Below, piece after piece: positions 16,731 to 25,543 of a DNA stretch of 64,000 nt. Where the stretch lies: contig NZ_OY764866.1 of assembly GCF_963668515.1 (NCBI RefSeq), positions 558,001-622,000 of the forward strand, read 5' to 3'. Positions within the stretch are counted from its first letter, which is position 1, and each line of letters begins with the position of its first letter. A model generated the notes under the pieces. The model was not told the origin of the DNA, did not search any database, and saw nothing but the letters and a program-made list of their open reading frames with translations. The stretch comes from an uncultured Ilyobacter sp. GTDB lineage: Bacteria > Fusobacteriota > Fusobacteriia > Fusobacteriales > Fusobacteriaceae. The position numbers were made by a program, and so were the translations under genes.

Positions 16731-19109
16731 ATGGCTGATAATAATAACATAACAGAACTTGTTAGTGTCAATGAGATAATGCCGGAAAAACTCGTAATTC
16801 TTCCCATTGTAACAAGACCTGTTTTTCCTAATATAATGATTCCTATAACATTTTCAGGGGGACAGTTCCTTGAAGCGATAAGAAAAGTGGAGGAAAAAGA
16901 AAATAGGTTGATGGGACTGGTATTTACAAAAGAAGTAGACGAAGTCAATCTTTTTAAATCCAAGCTTTATGATGTGGGAACTGTGGTTAAAATCCACAAG
17001 ATCACCCCTATTTCTCCAAATACAGTGCAGATAATAGTACAGGGGATAAGCAGATTTAAGAAAATAAAAACGGTAGAGGAGACCCCACTTCTCACTTGGA
17101 ACGTAGAATATAACCAGGAGTCGAGCGGAGCTCCCAATGATGAAGTACGTGCATACATGCTCGCTATCATGACATCTCTAAAAGAGATATTTAAGGTGAA
17201 TCCTATAATGCAGGAAGAGCTGAAACTTCTCATGTCTCAGGTCTCCTATGACAAGCCTAGCATACTGATGGATCTCATAGCAGCCATGCTAAAAATTGAA
17301 AGTAGAGAACTTCAGGAACTTTTGGAAGAATTCAACCTAGAGGAAAGGTGCAGAAAGCTTCTGATTCTTCTGAAAAAAGAGCTAGAAATATCTCAGCTTC
17401 AGGAAAAAATTCAGAGGCAGATTGAAGACAAGGTAAGCAAACAGCAGAAAGATTACTTTCTCAGGGAACAGCTAAAACTCATAAAAAAAGAGCTGGGGAT
17501 GGAAAAAGATGATAAGCAGGCTGAAATAGAGAAATTGGTAGAGAGATTATCAGAGATAGAGCTTTCGGAAGAGGCTAAGAATGTCGTTGAAGAGCAGTTT
17601 GAAAAGCTAAAAATGATCGATCAGAGCTCTCCTGAATATCATGTGACCAGGTCTTATATACAGTCTATAATAGAACTTCCTTGGGGAATATATTCTGATG
17701 ACAGACTGGATGTAAAAAAAGCTAGAACCATATTAGATAAGGACCATTATGGTCTGCAGGATGTAAAAACAAATATACTTGAATTTATAAGTACTATCAT
17801 GAAAACAGGGAATGTAACCGGTTCTATACTTTGCCTTGTGGGTCCTCCGGGAGTGGGGAAAACCTCTATAGGTAAATCTATAGCCAATACCCTGAACAGA
17901 AAATTTTACAGATTTTCTGTAGGAGGGATGAAGGATGAGGCTGAGATAAAGGGACACAGAAGAACTTATATAGGGGCTATGCCAGGTAAGATAATACAGG
18001 CCCTAAAAAGAGTGGAAACTTCAAATCCTGTTATAATGCTAGATGAGATTGACAAAATAGGGAATAGTTATCAGGGAGACCCGGCTTCTGCACTTTTAGA
18101 AGTGCTGGATCCAGAGCAAAACAGAGACTTTTTAGATCATTATTTAGATGTTAGGTATGATCTTTCCAAGATATTATTTATAACAACTGCAAATACAATG
18201 GATACTATACCAAAACCACTTCTTGACCGTATGGAAGTCATTCAGCTTCCTGGATATATAATGGAAGAGAAGTTAGAGATAGCCAAGAGGTTTTTGATCC
18301 CGAACCAGATGAAGGAGCACGGTCTCACAAAGCAGGAGGTAAACATCAATAAGGGAGCTATAGAAGATGTGGTGGACAAGTATGCCAGAGAAGCAGGTGT
18401 GAGGAATCTGGAAAAAAATATAAGAAAAATTATGAGGAAAACAACTCTTCGTATAGCAGAGGGGGATGTGAATAAAGTAAGCATTACCAAGAAAAACCTT
18501 GAAGACTTTTTAGGTCAGCCAATCTTTGTAACAGAGGAACTCTATCAGAGATCTGTGCCTGGAGTCACACTAGGACTGGCATGGACATCTATGGGTGGAG
18601 CTACACTGTATATAGAGGCTACAGGTATAAGTAATAAAGAAAAAGGATTCAGACTCACTGGACAGCTGGGAAGTGTCATGAAAGAATCTGCGGAAATAGC
18701 TCACTCATATGTCAGATCCTACCTAAACAAGGAGAAAGACTGTTCTGAAGAGGAGAGGAGCTATTTTGACAAAAATACCGTACACCTTCATGTTCCTGCC
18801 GGGGCAACTCCTAAAGACGGACCTTCTGCAGGTATAACAATGGCCTTAGCCTTATATTCTCTCGCAAAGGGGAAAGCTGTAAGAAGGGATATGGCTATGA
18901 CCGGCGAACTGACACTTACGGGGAAGGTATTACCTATAGGGGGAATAAGGGAAAAAACAATCGCTGCAAGAAGAGTTGGTATTTTTAACCTTATAATCCC
19001 AAAGGACAATAAGAAGGATTATGAACGTCTTCCAGATTACATAAAAGAGGGAGTTACAGTTCATTTTGTAGATTATTTTGAAGATGTGATCAAAGTGGCA
19101 TTTGACTAG
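16731..19109 (+). CDS. lon: ATP-dependent protease Lon
   Basis: A 792-residue cytosolic AAA+ serine protease that degrades damaged and regulatory proteins. The N-terminal substrate-binding domain (VILPIVTRPVFPNIMIPI) is followed by coiled coils, Walker A GPPGVGKTSIGKS near residue 370, Walker B VIMLDEIDKIG, and the C-terminal peptidase domain with the catalytic Ser in KDGPSAGIT and the Lys of REKTIAARR. Length is normal. AAAGGAGGAG sits ahead of the ATG. It is monocistronic with its own terminator. Confidence 0.98.
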   Translation: MADNNNITELVSVNEIMPEKLVILPIVTRPVFPNIMIPITFSGGQFLEAIRKVEEKENRLMGLVFTKEVDEVNLFKSKLYDVGTVVKIHKITPISPNTVQIIVQGISRFKKIKTVEETPLLTWNVEYNQESSGAPNDEVRAYMLAIMTSLKEIFKVNPIMQEELKLLMSQVSYDKPSILMDLIAAMLKIESRELQELLEEFNLEERCRKLLILLKKELEISQLQEKIQRQIEDKVSKQQKDYFLREQLKLIKKELGMEKDDKQAEIEKLVERLSEIELSEEAKNVVEEQFEKLKMIDQSSPEYHVTRSYIQSIIELPWGIYSDDRLDVKKARTILDKDHYGLQDVKTNILEFISTIMKTGNVTGSILCLVGPPGVGKTSIGKSIANTLNRKFYRFSVGGMKDEAEIKGHRRTYIGAMPGKIIQALKRVETSNPVIMLDEIDKIGNSYQGDPASALLEVLDPEQNRDFLDHYLDVRYDLSKILFITTANTMDTIPKPLLDRMEVIQLPGYIMEEKLEIAKRFLIPNQMKEHGLTKQEVNINKGAIEDVVDKYAREAGVRNLEKNIRKIMRKTTLRIAEGDVNKVSITKKNLEDFLGQPIFVTEELYQRSVPGVTLGLAWTSMGGATLYIEATGISNKEKGFRLTGQLGSVMKESAEIAHSYVRSYLNKEKDCSEEERSYFDKNTVHLHVPAGATPKDGPSAGITMALALYSLAKGKAVRRDMAMTGELTLTGKVLPIGGIREKTIAARRVGIFNLIIPKDNKKDYERLPDYIKEGVTVHFVDYFEDVIKVAFD

Positions 19110-19114
19110 TATTA

Positions 19115-19146
19115 CCCCTGTCTGAAAAGACAGGGGCTTTTATTTT
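19115..19146 (+). terminator. Terminator of lon
   Basis: CCCCTGTCT and AGACAGGGG pair around a four-base A-rich loop and are followed by CTTTTATTTTT, five bases after the lon stop. Confidence 0.9.
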
Positions 19147-19163
19147 TCTTTTGTTTTTTTAGG

Positions 19164-19192
19164 TTGTGCAATGGATATTAATAGGGTATACT
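19164..19192 (+). promoter_or_regulatory. Promoter of the SIR2-like gene
   Basis: TTGTGC (19164-19169) and TATACT (19187-19192) are separated by 17 bp, and the coding sequence begins 39 bp later with a GGAG site. This gives the SIR2-like gene its own transcription start just after the lon terminator. Confidence 0.6.
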
Positions 19193-19230
19193 AAGCTAAG
19201 AAATGATTAATATTTATAAGGAGTAAAATT

Positions 19231-20064
19231 ATGACAAATTTTATAAATAGATTACGTGATGGGGAAAATATTGTATTATGGATAGGAGATATTTTAGGGA
19301 AATTGATGGGTTATCCCAGCAAAAGAGATCTGGCTAAACTTATATATGAGGACTTGGATAAGTATTCAAAATTGGAGGTCGCTAACATCAACTCCTTGGC
19401 TGAGGTATGCCAGGTGTATCTAGACAGCGTGACGGGAAGTAAATTGAAGCTCCTTAACAGGTTGAGAAACTCTTATTCAAATTCTAAGGCAACCTCTGAT
19501 CTTCTCTACTTGTTTCCAAAATCTCCTTTTATTAGTGCAGTTGTAACAACAAATTTTGATACTCTTATTGAAAACTCCTACGGATCTGATATTTTTAAAG
19601 TAGATGTACAGAATGAATTTGAAATAGAAGCAAACCTACCTAGGCTCTACAAAATAAATGGTGACTTTGAACATATAGATAAGATGCTGGTTACAAAACA
19701 GGATTTTAGAAAGTTAAAATTACTGTCACTTTATAATCCGCTTTTTGAAAATCTCAAACGTGAGCTGAAAGGAAAACTTCTTTTATTTATTGGTTATGAT
19801 CTAGAAGATCCTGATACAAGAGAGATTTTATCTTTTGTATATGATAAATTAGGTGATTCAAAGCCAAACGCCTATTTTGTAACCTCTTCCTCTATTATAA
19901 ATACAGAAACTATTAATTGGTTGAATTCCAATGAGATAAAGCTGTTAAAGCAGAATGAAATGGAATTTTTAAATGAGCTAAAAAAATATTTGATAGAAAA
20001 ACAGCATATTTTTGAAACCACTGACACGCCTCAAGAGTTGTCAGTAAAAAAAAAGTACAGGTAA
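19231..20064 (+). CDS. SIR2-like domain protein, N-terminal part (frameshifted gene)
   Basis: A 277-residue SIR2_2-type NAD-binding domain. Visible motifs are YPSKRDLAKLIYEDL near residue 30, VVTTNFDTLIENSYG near residue 110, LYKINGDF near residue 143, and LLLFIGYDLEDPDTREIL near residue 190. Two key features deviate: the glycine-rich GAG loop reads WIGDILGKLMG, and the catalytic His of the usual K(I/L)HGD motif is Asn. The frame ends at an A9 run (20046-20054); a one-base change joins it to the ORF at 20097. SIR2 proteins of this type are common in phage defence, but this one may be catalytically inactive or decaying. Confidence 0.8.
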   Translation: MTNFINRLRDGENIVLWIGDILGKLMGYPSKRDLAKLIYEDLDKYSKLEVANINSLAEVCQVYLDSVTGSKLKLLNRLRNSYSNSKATSDLLYLFPKSPFISAVVTTNFDTLIENSYGSDIFKVDVQNEFEIEANLPRLYKINGDFEHIDKMLVTKQDFRKLKLLSLYNPLFENLKRELKGKLLLFIGYDLEDPDTREILSFVYDKLGDSKPNAYFVTSSSIINTETINWLNSNEIKLLKQNEMEFLNELKKYLIEKQHIFETTDTPQELSVKKKYR

Positions 20065-20096
20065 CAGCTGATGATGAGAATCCAAGGCTTTTTTCA

Positions 20097-20963
20097 TTGG
20101 AGGAAGAATCTAGGAAACCTTTGTTTAAAGAGATCATAATAGGAGAAGATTTTGAAGGTGCTGTAAAAACCTATTTTGAAATGCAATCAGAATTCAATCA
20201 AAATTTAAAATTTCCAATATCAAGGTCGAATATTCCAGAATTTAACAGGAAAGAAAAAATAACGACCATAGGAAAAGTTGATATTGTCTGTGGGGATTCT
20301 AATCTTTTAAATTTTACCCTGAAGTTTTTAAAATCCAATGGAGTCAATTATTTCGAACTTAAAAATAGAGAATGCAAGATTATATTTGAAGGGAAAGTAT
20401 CAAAGGATAGCAATAAGGTAATATCCACCGATAGATATTTAGCTTATTCCATATCTGAGAATCTTTCTGTAAAAAGAGCAATAGAGGTTTGTAAGTTTTT
20501 TGTGAATCTTTTTTCAGGTGAAAAACTTGAGTTTAATATAGGTTATTTGTCTGCATCTGTTACTTTAGAAAATAAAATAGAAAGATTTAAAGTACAAAAG
20601 GTTCTAAACACTCTTGGTAAATATAACTTTATTTGTAATGAGGAAAAAATAACACCCAATGAAAAATTCACTAAAGTATTAAAAAATTCTTATGAGGTGG
20701 ACCTCATTTACCAGACGATGCTTGAAAAATCTTTAGAGAGTAAAATTAATATTAACATTAAAAAAGGTGAATTTATAGAGGGTGACACTATTAATATTGT
20801 GAGAAACTTTAAGACCCATCTCAAAAATTTAAAATTTAATATAACAGAGGAAATTTATGTAGAAGGTGCTATTACGGAAAGTGAACTTATAGATGGCGAA
20901 CTATCCATTTTTGGGAAAAACTCGAAAATTATTTTTAAAAAAAATCTTGATTTTTTAGGTTAG
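20097..20963 (+). CDS. C-terminal part of the SIR2-like protein (downstream frame)
   Basis: 288 residues from a weak TTG. The same frame is open upstream to the A9 run and reads KKKVQVTADDENPRLFSL directly after the SIR2 domain, so it was almost certainly one protein of about 575 residues. No ribosome site precedes the TTG. The sequence is rich in Lys, Asn, Ile and beta-type segments (SVTLENKIERFKV, GAITESELIDGELSIFG) without a motif I recognise. In SIR2 effectors this position usually holds a sensor or oligomerisation domain; that is inference. No partner gene lies beside it. Confidence 0.6.
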   Translation: MEEESRKPLFKEIIIGEDFEGAVKTYFEMQSEFNQNLKFPISRSNIPEFNRKEKITTIGKVDIVCGDSNLLNFTLKFLKSNGVNYFELKNRECKIIFEGKVSKDSNKVISTDRYLAYSISENLSVKRAIEVCKFFVNLFSGEKLEFNIGYLSASVTLENKIERFKVQKVLNTLGKYNFICNEEKITPNEKFTKVLKNSYEVDLIYQTMLEKSLESKININIKKGEFIEGDTINIVRNFKTHLKNLKFNITEEIYVEGAITESELIDGELSIFGKNSKIIFKKNLDFLG

Positions 20964-20997
20964 CTGTGATATTATTCTCATTAAGAAAGATTGAATA

Positions 20998-21026
20998 TTG
21001 ACTACATAAATAGTAATATATAAATA
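20998..21026 (+). promoter_or_regulatory. Promoter upstream of the small ORF and glutamine synthetase
   Basis: TTGACT (20998-21003) and TAAATA (21021-21026) are separated by 17 bp. No equally good promoter is seen between here and glutamine synthetase at 21352, so this start probably serves both, with a terminator in between. Confidence 0.55.
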
Positions 21027-21123
21027 TTATTTATGCAATATATACATTTGAGTGATATTTTACTGGTTTCCGAACTTAATTAAAAAAGTGTTCAGAATTA
21101 ATAATTTCAGGAGGATGGTTCTT

Positions 21124-21291
21124 GTGGCAGTTTCTAAATTTTGCTTTTCAAAAGAGTATAGTTTACATGTTGAGCTTATCCAATGTTTGTCAATGGATAA
21201 ATTCTCAGCCTGCAAAAATGAAACAGCTGTTTATGGGATAACTGTCTACAGAGAAAGCGGTTTATTTAACATGTGCAGAAATATGGGATAG
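21124..21291 (+). CDS. Small 55-residue protein in the glutamine synthetase leader
   Basis: The GTG start has AGGAGG nine bases upstream, and the peptide begins MAVSKFCFSKEYSLHVEL. It includes ETAVYGITVYRES and four cysteines and ends at a TAG inside a terminator hairpin. Promoter, ribosome site, ORF and terminator together make a compact real gene likely. Its place directly before glutamine synthetase, with no other promoter visible, suggests a leader ORF or nitrogen-related small protein. I do not recognise a family with confidence. Confidence 0.55.
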   Translation: MAVSKFCFSKEYSLHVELIQCLSMDKFSACKNETAVYGITVYRESGLFNMCRNMG

Positions 21292-21319
21292 GATTCTTTT
21301 GAATTCCTGCCCATTTTTT
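21283..21319 (+). terminator. Terminator or attenuator in front of glutamine synthetase
   Basis: ATGGGATAGGATTC pairs with GAATTCCTGCCCAT (with a bulge) around TTTT, followed by TTTTTT. It overlaps the stop of the 55-codon ORF and ends 32 bp before the glutamine synthetase ATG, so expression of that gene must pass it. Confidence 0.65.
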
Positions 21320-21351
21320 ATATGATTTTCAATTTAGAGGGGGAAATGTTT

Positions 21352-23466
21352 ATGGAAAATAATGACTACAAAGTGCGGCCTTTGACTGAAGTTTATGGAA
21401 CAAACTGTTTTAATGGGGCTACATTAAAGCAAAGAGTTCCTAAAAGTATTTTTAAAGAGTTTAAAAAAGTACAAAGTGGAGAAAAAGATCTTACGTTAAA
21501 TGTTGCAGAAGTTATCGCAAATGCCATGAAAGATTGGGCACTAGAGAAGGGAGCGACTCACTTTACTCACTGGTTCCAGCCGCTTACAGGAATTACAGCA
21601 GAAAAGCATGACTCTTTTGTTAATCCAGGTCCAGACGGGACGGTAATATTGGAGTTTTCTGGAAAAGAGCTTATAAAAGGAGAACCTGATGCATCTTCAT
21701 TCCCAAGTGGAGGACTAAGAGCTACTTTTGAAGCTAGAGGTTATACTGCATGGGATACTACATCACCAGCCTTCTTGAGAGAGGATCAGACTGGTATAAC
21801 TCTTTATATACCTACAGCTTTTGTTTCATACAAGGGACACGCTTTAGATAAAAAAGTACCACTTTTAAGATCTATGGCAGCTGTTGAAAAACAATCTTTA
21901 AGAGTTTTAAAAGCTCTTGGAGATACCAAAACTGAGAAAACATATACAACTTTAGGAGTAGAGCAAGAGTATTTCTTAGTAGAGAAAGAATTCTATGAAA
22001 AAAGATTGGACCTTATGCATACTGGTAGAACTCTACTAGGTGCTGGTTCTGCAAAAGAGCAGGAACTTACAGGTCACTACTTTGGTACTATAAAAGAAAG
22101 AGTAGCTACATTCATGCAGGATCTAGACCTTGAACTATGGAAAATTGGAGTTTCATCTAAGACAAAGCATAATGAAGTTGCACCAAATCAATTTGAGGTA
22201 GCATCTGTATTCTCTACAGCAAACGTAGCAACTGACAGTAATCAGCTTACTATGGATATTATCCAAAAGGTAGCAGTTAGACATGGATTGGTAGCTCTTT
22301 TACATGAAAAACCTTTTGCAGGAGTAAATGGTTCTGGAAAACATAATAACTGGTCTCTAGCAACTGAAAGTGCAAACTTACTTGAGCCAGGAGATAACCC
22401 TAAAGATAACGCTCAGTTCCTTGTATTCTTGAGTTCAGTAGTAGAGGCTGTGGACAGATACGCACCACTTCTAAGACTTTCTGCTGCAAGTGCAAATAAT
22501 GACCACAGACTAGGAGGACATGAAGCACCTCCAGCAATAATCTCCATTTTCTTAGGTGATGCTCTGTCAAATATTCTAGAGACTATAGCAGGTGGAACCC
22601 CAGAAAGCGAAGCTAAAGCTTCAAAGTTAGAAATAGGAGTAGATTCACTTCCAAAATTACCAAAAGACCTTACAGACAGAAACAGAACTTCTCCATTTGC
22701 CTTTACAGGAAATAAATTTGAATTTAGAATGGTTGGATCTTCTGCATCTACTTCAGGTCCAAATGTAATCCTAAATACAATTGTTGCAGAAGTACTTTCA
22801 GAATATGCTGATATTCTTGAAAAATCAGAAGATAAAAACGAAGCTATAAAGCAAATCATTACAAAAGCATACACTGAGCATGGAAAAGTTGTATTCAACG
22901 GAAATGGTTATGGAGAAGAGTGGATAGCAGAGGCTGAAAAGAGAGGTCTTCCAAACTTAAAAGCTACAAGTGACGTATTAAAATATAACTTAGCTCCAGA
23001 AACTATAGAAGTATTTGAAAAGCACATGGTTCTATCGGCAGAAGAGTTAGAGTCAAGACACAACATTTACAGTGAAATTTACGTAAATCAAATAGAACTT
23101 GAAGCCAAGGTAATCACAAAAATGTCTGAGACAGAAGTTATTCCTGCTGCTAATAAGTACATGAAAGAAATAGCAGAGACGATAAACAGCAGTAAAGAGT
23201 TTTTACCTGAAAGCTTGTTGAAAAGTCAAAAAGATCTTGTTGTTTCAGTAGCTGAAAATGTTGATAAGCTTGTAAAAGAGACAAAAGTCTTAGAGACAAT
23301 AATTTCTAATAAACCAGAAGAATTAGATGCTGAAGTTCAGTATGCAAGAAAAGAGATATTACCAGTTATGGATAAAATAAGAGCTGCGGCAGATACTTTG
23401 GAAACTTTATGTTCTAAAGAAGTATGGCCTATGCCAACTTATGAAGAGTTGCTTTATAAGTTGTAA
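21352..23466 (+). CDS. glnN: Glutamine synthetase, type III
   Basis: Makes glutamine from glutamate, ammonia and ATP in the cytoplasm. At 704 residues it matches the large GSIII class rather than the 450-residue GSI. Signature segments are the N-terminal GTNCFNGATLKQRVP, WFQPLTGITAEKHDSF near residue 75, EQEYFLVEKEFY, NEVAPNQFEVA, and the ATP/ammonia region EKPFAGVNGSGKHNNWSL. GAGGGGG lies 8 bp before the ATG at 21352; upstream in-frame codons lack a proper site. Codon use is regular, as in a highly expressed gene. Transcription is probably controlled by the leader terminator upstream. Confidence 0.97.
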   Translation: MENNDYKVRPLTEVYGTNCFNGATLKQRVPKSIFKEFKKVQSGEKDLTLNVAEVIANAMKDWALEKGATHFTHWFQPLTGITAEKHDSFVNPGPDGTVILEFSGKELIKGEPDASSFPSGGLRATFEARGYTAWDTTSPAFLREDQTGITLYIPTAFVSYKGHALDKKVPLLRSMAAVEKQSLRVLKALGDTKTEKTYTTLGVEQEYFLVEKEFYEKRLDLMHTGRTLLGAGSAKEQELTGHYFGTIKERVATFMQDLDLELWKIGVSSKTKHNEVAPNQFEVASVFSTANVATDSNQLTMDIIQKVAVRHGLVALLHEKPFAGVNGSGKHNNWSLATESANLLEPGDNPKDNAQFLVFLSSVVEAVDRYAPLLRLSAASANNDHRLGGHEAPPAIISIFLGDALSNILETIAGGTPESEAKASKLEIGVDSLPKLPKDLTDRNRTSPFAFTGNKFEFRMVGSSASTSGPNVILNTIVAEVLSEYADILEKSEDKNEAIKQIITKAYTEHGKVVFNGNGYGEEWIAEAEKRGLPNLKATSDVLKYNLAPETIEVFEKHMVLSAEELESRHNIYSEIYVNQIELEAKVITKMSETEVIPAANKYMKEIAETINSSKEFLPESLLKSQKDLVVSVAENVDKLVKETKVLETIISNKPEELDAEVQYARKEILPVMDKIRAAADTLETLCSKEVWPMPTYEELLYKL

Positions 23467-23481
23467 TTAAAATCAATGAAA

Positions 23482-23516
23482 AAACTTCTTCAGATCTTAT
23501 CTGAAGAAGTTTTTTT
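23482..23516 (+). terminator. Terminator of glutamine synthetase
   Basis: AACTTCTTCAGAT and ATCTGAAGAAGTT pair around a three-base loop, followed by a run of T. It is a very strong stem directly after the gene. Confidence 0.92.
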
Positions 23517-23589
23517 ACTTTAGAAAAATAAAAGGATTTTTATATGAAAAATGTATGTCTTTATAACATTAAAATATAGGGAGGTATAT

Positions 23590-24408
23590 ATGAAAAATAT
23601 GAAACTTTTTATTACAAGTAACTTTGCTGATCTTTTCATGAAGTTGCTAGGGGCGGTAGTTATTTTTCTAATAGGTAAATTTATTATCAACAAAATTATG
23701 GCACTGGTTCATAAGGCAATGTATAAGAGGAAGACTGATCCCATGGTACATTCCTTTGCAGTATCATTCTTAAGATCACTATCTTATGTTATTCTGCTAA
23801 TAATTACAGCCTCTATAGTGGGAATCCAGATGACCTCGCTTGTAGCAATTTTAGGTGCGGCCACTTTTGCAGTAGGTCTAGCCCTACAGGGGAGTTTATC
23901 AAATTTTGCCGGGGGGGTGCTTATCCTTATTTTTAAGCCATTTGAAATAGGTCACTATATAGAAGCAGCGGGATATTCAGGAACTGTTGAAGGGATACAG
24001 ATATTTTATACAGTTTTGAATACTCCAGACAACAAAAGAATCATAATTCCCAATGGAGAACTTTCCAATAACTCATTGATTAATTATTCTAAAAATGATA
24101 AAAGAAGAGTAGATATTAATTTTGGAATTTCCTATGGAGATGATTTTAAAAAAGCTATTTCATTTTTAAATGATATAGCCCAGTCGCACGAAAAAGTTCT
24201 AAAAGATGAGCCTATTACTATAAGGGTAAAAGAACTAGGGGATTCTTCAGTAAATATAACCTACAGAGTATGGTGTAAGACTGCAGACTACTGGACAGTA
24301 TATTTTGATTCGATTGAAAAGGCTAAAGAAGTTTTTGATAGGGAAAAAATAGAAATACCATTTCCTCAAATGGATGTACATTTTAACCCTAAAGACGTAC
24401 AAAATTAA
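23590..24408 (+). CDS. Small-conductance mechanosensitive channel (MscS family)
   Basis: A 272-residue inner-membrane channel releasing solutes on hypo-osmotic shock. Three membrane helices fill residues about 15-130; the pore-lining TM3 is seen as GAATFAVGLALQGSLSNFAGGVLIL, here broken into the Gly/Ala-rich pattern of the family, followed by the cytoplasmic beta domain with IIIPNGELSNNSLINYS. The start follows GGGAGG at 23590, not the upstream in-frame ATG. It is a stand-alone gene. Confidence 0.93.
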   Translation: MKNMKLFITSNFADLFMKLLGAVVIFLIGKFIINKIMALVHKAMYKRKTDPMVHSFAVSFLRSLSYVILLIITASIVGIQMTSLVAILGAATFAVGLALQGSLSNFAGGVLILIFKPFEIGHYIEAAGYSGTVEGIQIFYTVLNTPDNKRIIIPNGELSNNSLINYSKNDKRRVDINFGISYGDDFKKAISFLNDIAQSHEKVLKDEPITIRVKELGDSSVNITYRVWCKTADYWTVYFDSIEKAKEVFDREKIEIPFPQMDVHFNPKDVQN

Positions 24409-24520
24409 AAGAGCTGCGAAAGCACATCCCTATCAAGCTAAGCTTTCAATTTAATAAAATTTGTCTTAAACCTTCTTCAGATATTACTTAAAGGAGATTT
24501 TTCTTTCTTAAATTGTATAA

Positions 24521-24970
24521 TTAACCCAAGTTGCTACTTAAAAAAAATTATTATAAATTACTGAATTTATCTGAATATTAGAGTCAAAAGATTTTGTCAC
24601 GAATGGACACTAATAAAAGATAAGGAAATTAACACGAATAAGAATAAAACCTTTTGGCCACATAGGGCACAGAGAAAAAAATAGAGTTTCACAGAATTAA
24701 AAGCAAAACTATAAATGTTTTTTTTGCGAGAGGTTTTTATCCCTTTTCCCTTGCCATTGATAAAATCAGCGTTAAGAATAACTGCAGTGAAATCCTTAGA
24801 AAAAATCGACTGTTTGAGCGTAGCGAGTTTCGAGTTTTTCTTGGATTTCCGAGGGCATTTAGCTGATTTTTCACGGGCTTGAACTTTTGGTTACTTTTCT
24901 TTCAAGAGAAAAGTAACGAATCCTGATAAATTCAATACTTTAATTTAATAAAGGTAGCAACTTAGGTTAA
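24521..24970 (+). repeat. Dispersed TIR repeat, copy D
   Basis: Plus-oriented short variant close to copy A, with left end TTAACCCAAGTTGCTACTT and right end GTAGCAACTTAGGTTAA. TTAA is present on both outer flanks, which would fit a TTAA target preference. All inner modules, including the GTTACTTTTC hairpin, are retained. Confidence 0.85.
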
Positions 24971-24986
24971 TTAATCGCAACAAAAA

Positions 24987-25360
24987 ATGACCCATAGATA
25001 TTTCCTTGGTATAATCGGTTCTAGTGGTTGTGATGAATTGATTAAAGCAGTTATATGGTCTAAATCACAAGAATCTGACTATGTATGTATAGGGCATTAA
25101 TAAATGATGAAGATGGAATTCAACAGATAGATGCAGTAAAAAAACATATTGGAAGGGTTGTCACAAAGGCGTTTAAATCTATGGCTTCTTTGGGGGTAGA
25201 AGACTCTATGAATCCTCTCTTTGAAGATTATGCCAGCCAATTGTTTGATTTTACTGAGATGAGAAAAGAAATGAAAAATATAACTGGGGAGTCAAAACAA
25301 CCTGGAAAAATACATGTTAAACAATTTATAGAGAGCAGTCTAGTATTGATTGAAGATTAA
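24987..25360 (+). pseudogene. Unrecognised gene, probably frameshifted
   Basis: Two frames join near 25085. The first starts MTHRYFLGIIGSSGCDEL and ends after 37 residues at 25100; the second, opening MYRALINDEDGIQQ, runs 91 residues to 25360 with a mostly helical, charged sequence (FTEMRKEMKNITGESKQ). Neither has a ribosome site, and the overlap fits one gene broken by a frameshift. It is boxed in by repeat copy D and a degraded repeat. I do not recognise the product. Confidence 0.4.
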
Positions 25361-25362
25361 AG

Positions 25363-25488
25363 TATTGCTGGGTATGTTACTTTTCATTGGTGAAAAGTAA
25401 CCAAATGCTTTTCTTTCAAGAGAAAAGAAAAATTCACTAAAAAATTCAGGAATTTATCATAACTTATATCAAGTAACAACTTGAGTTA
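25363..25488 (-). repeat. Degraded fragment of the TIR repeat
   Basis: Contains a decayed GTTACTTTTC hairpin, a second GAGAAAAG piece, and the terminal text GTAACAACTTGAGTTAA. The inner modules are gone, leaving only the two ends of the element. Confidence 0.65.
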
Positions 25489-25507
25489 ATGAGACAGTAT
25501 AAAAGAT

Positions 25508-25543
25508 AAAAAACAGCTGTAAAAAGATGCTTACAGCTGTTTT
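25508..25543. terminator. Terminator after yaiI-like gene
   Basis: AAACAGCTGTAA and TTACAGCTGTTT pair around an A/G-rich loop, with A and T runs on either side, so it can work in both directions. It overlaps the end of the minus-strand gene at 25531. Confidence 0.85.

Noticed and set aside
21128..21345. Known glutamine riboswitch
   Set aside because: The leader lacks the conserved text of that class; only an ORF and a terminator are evident.
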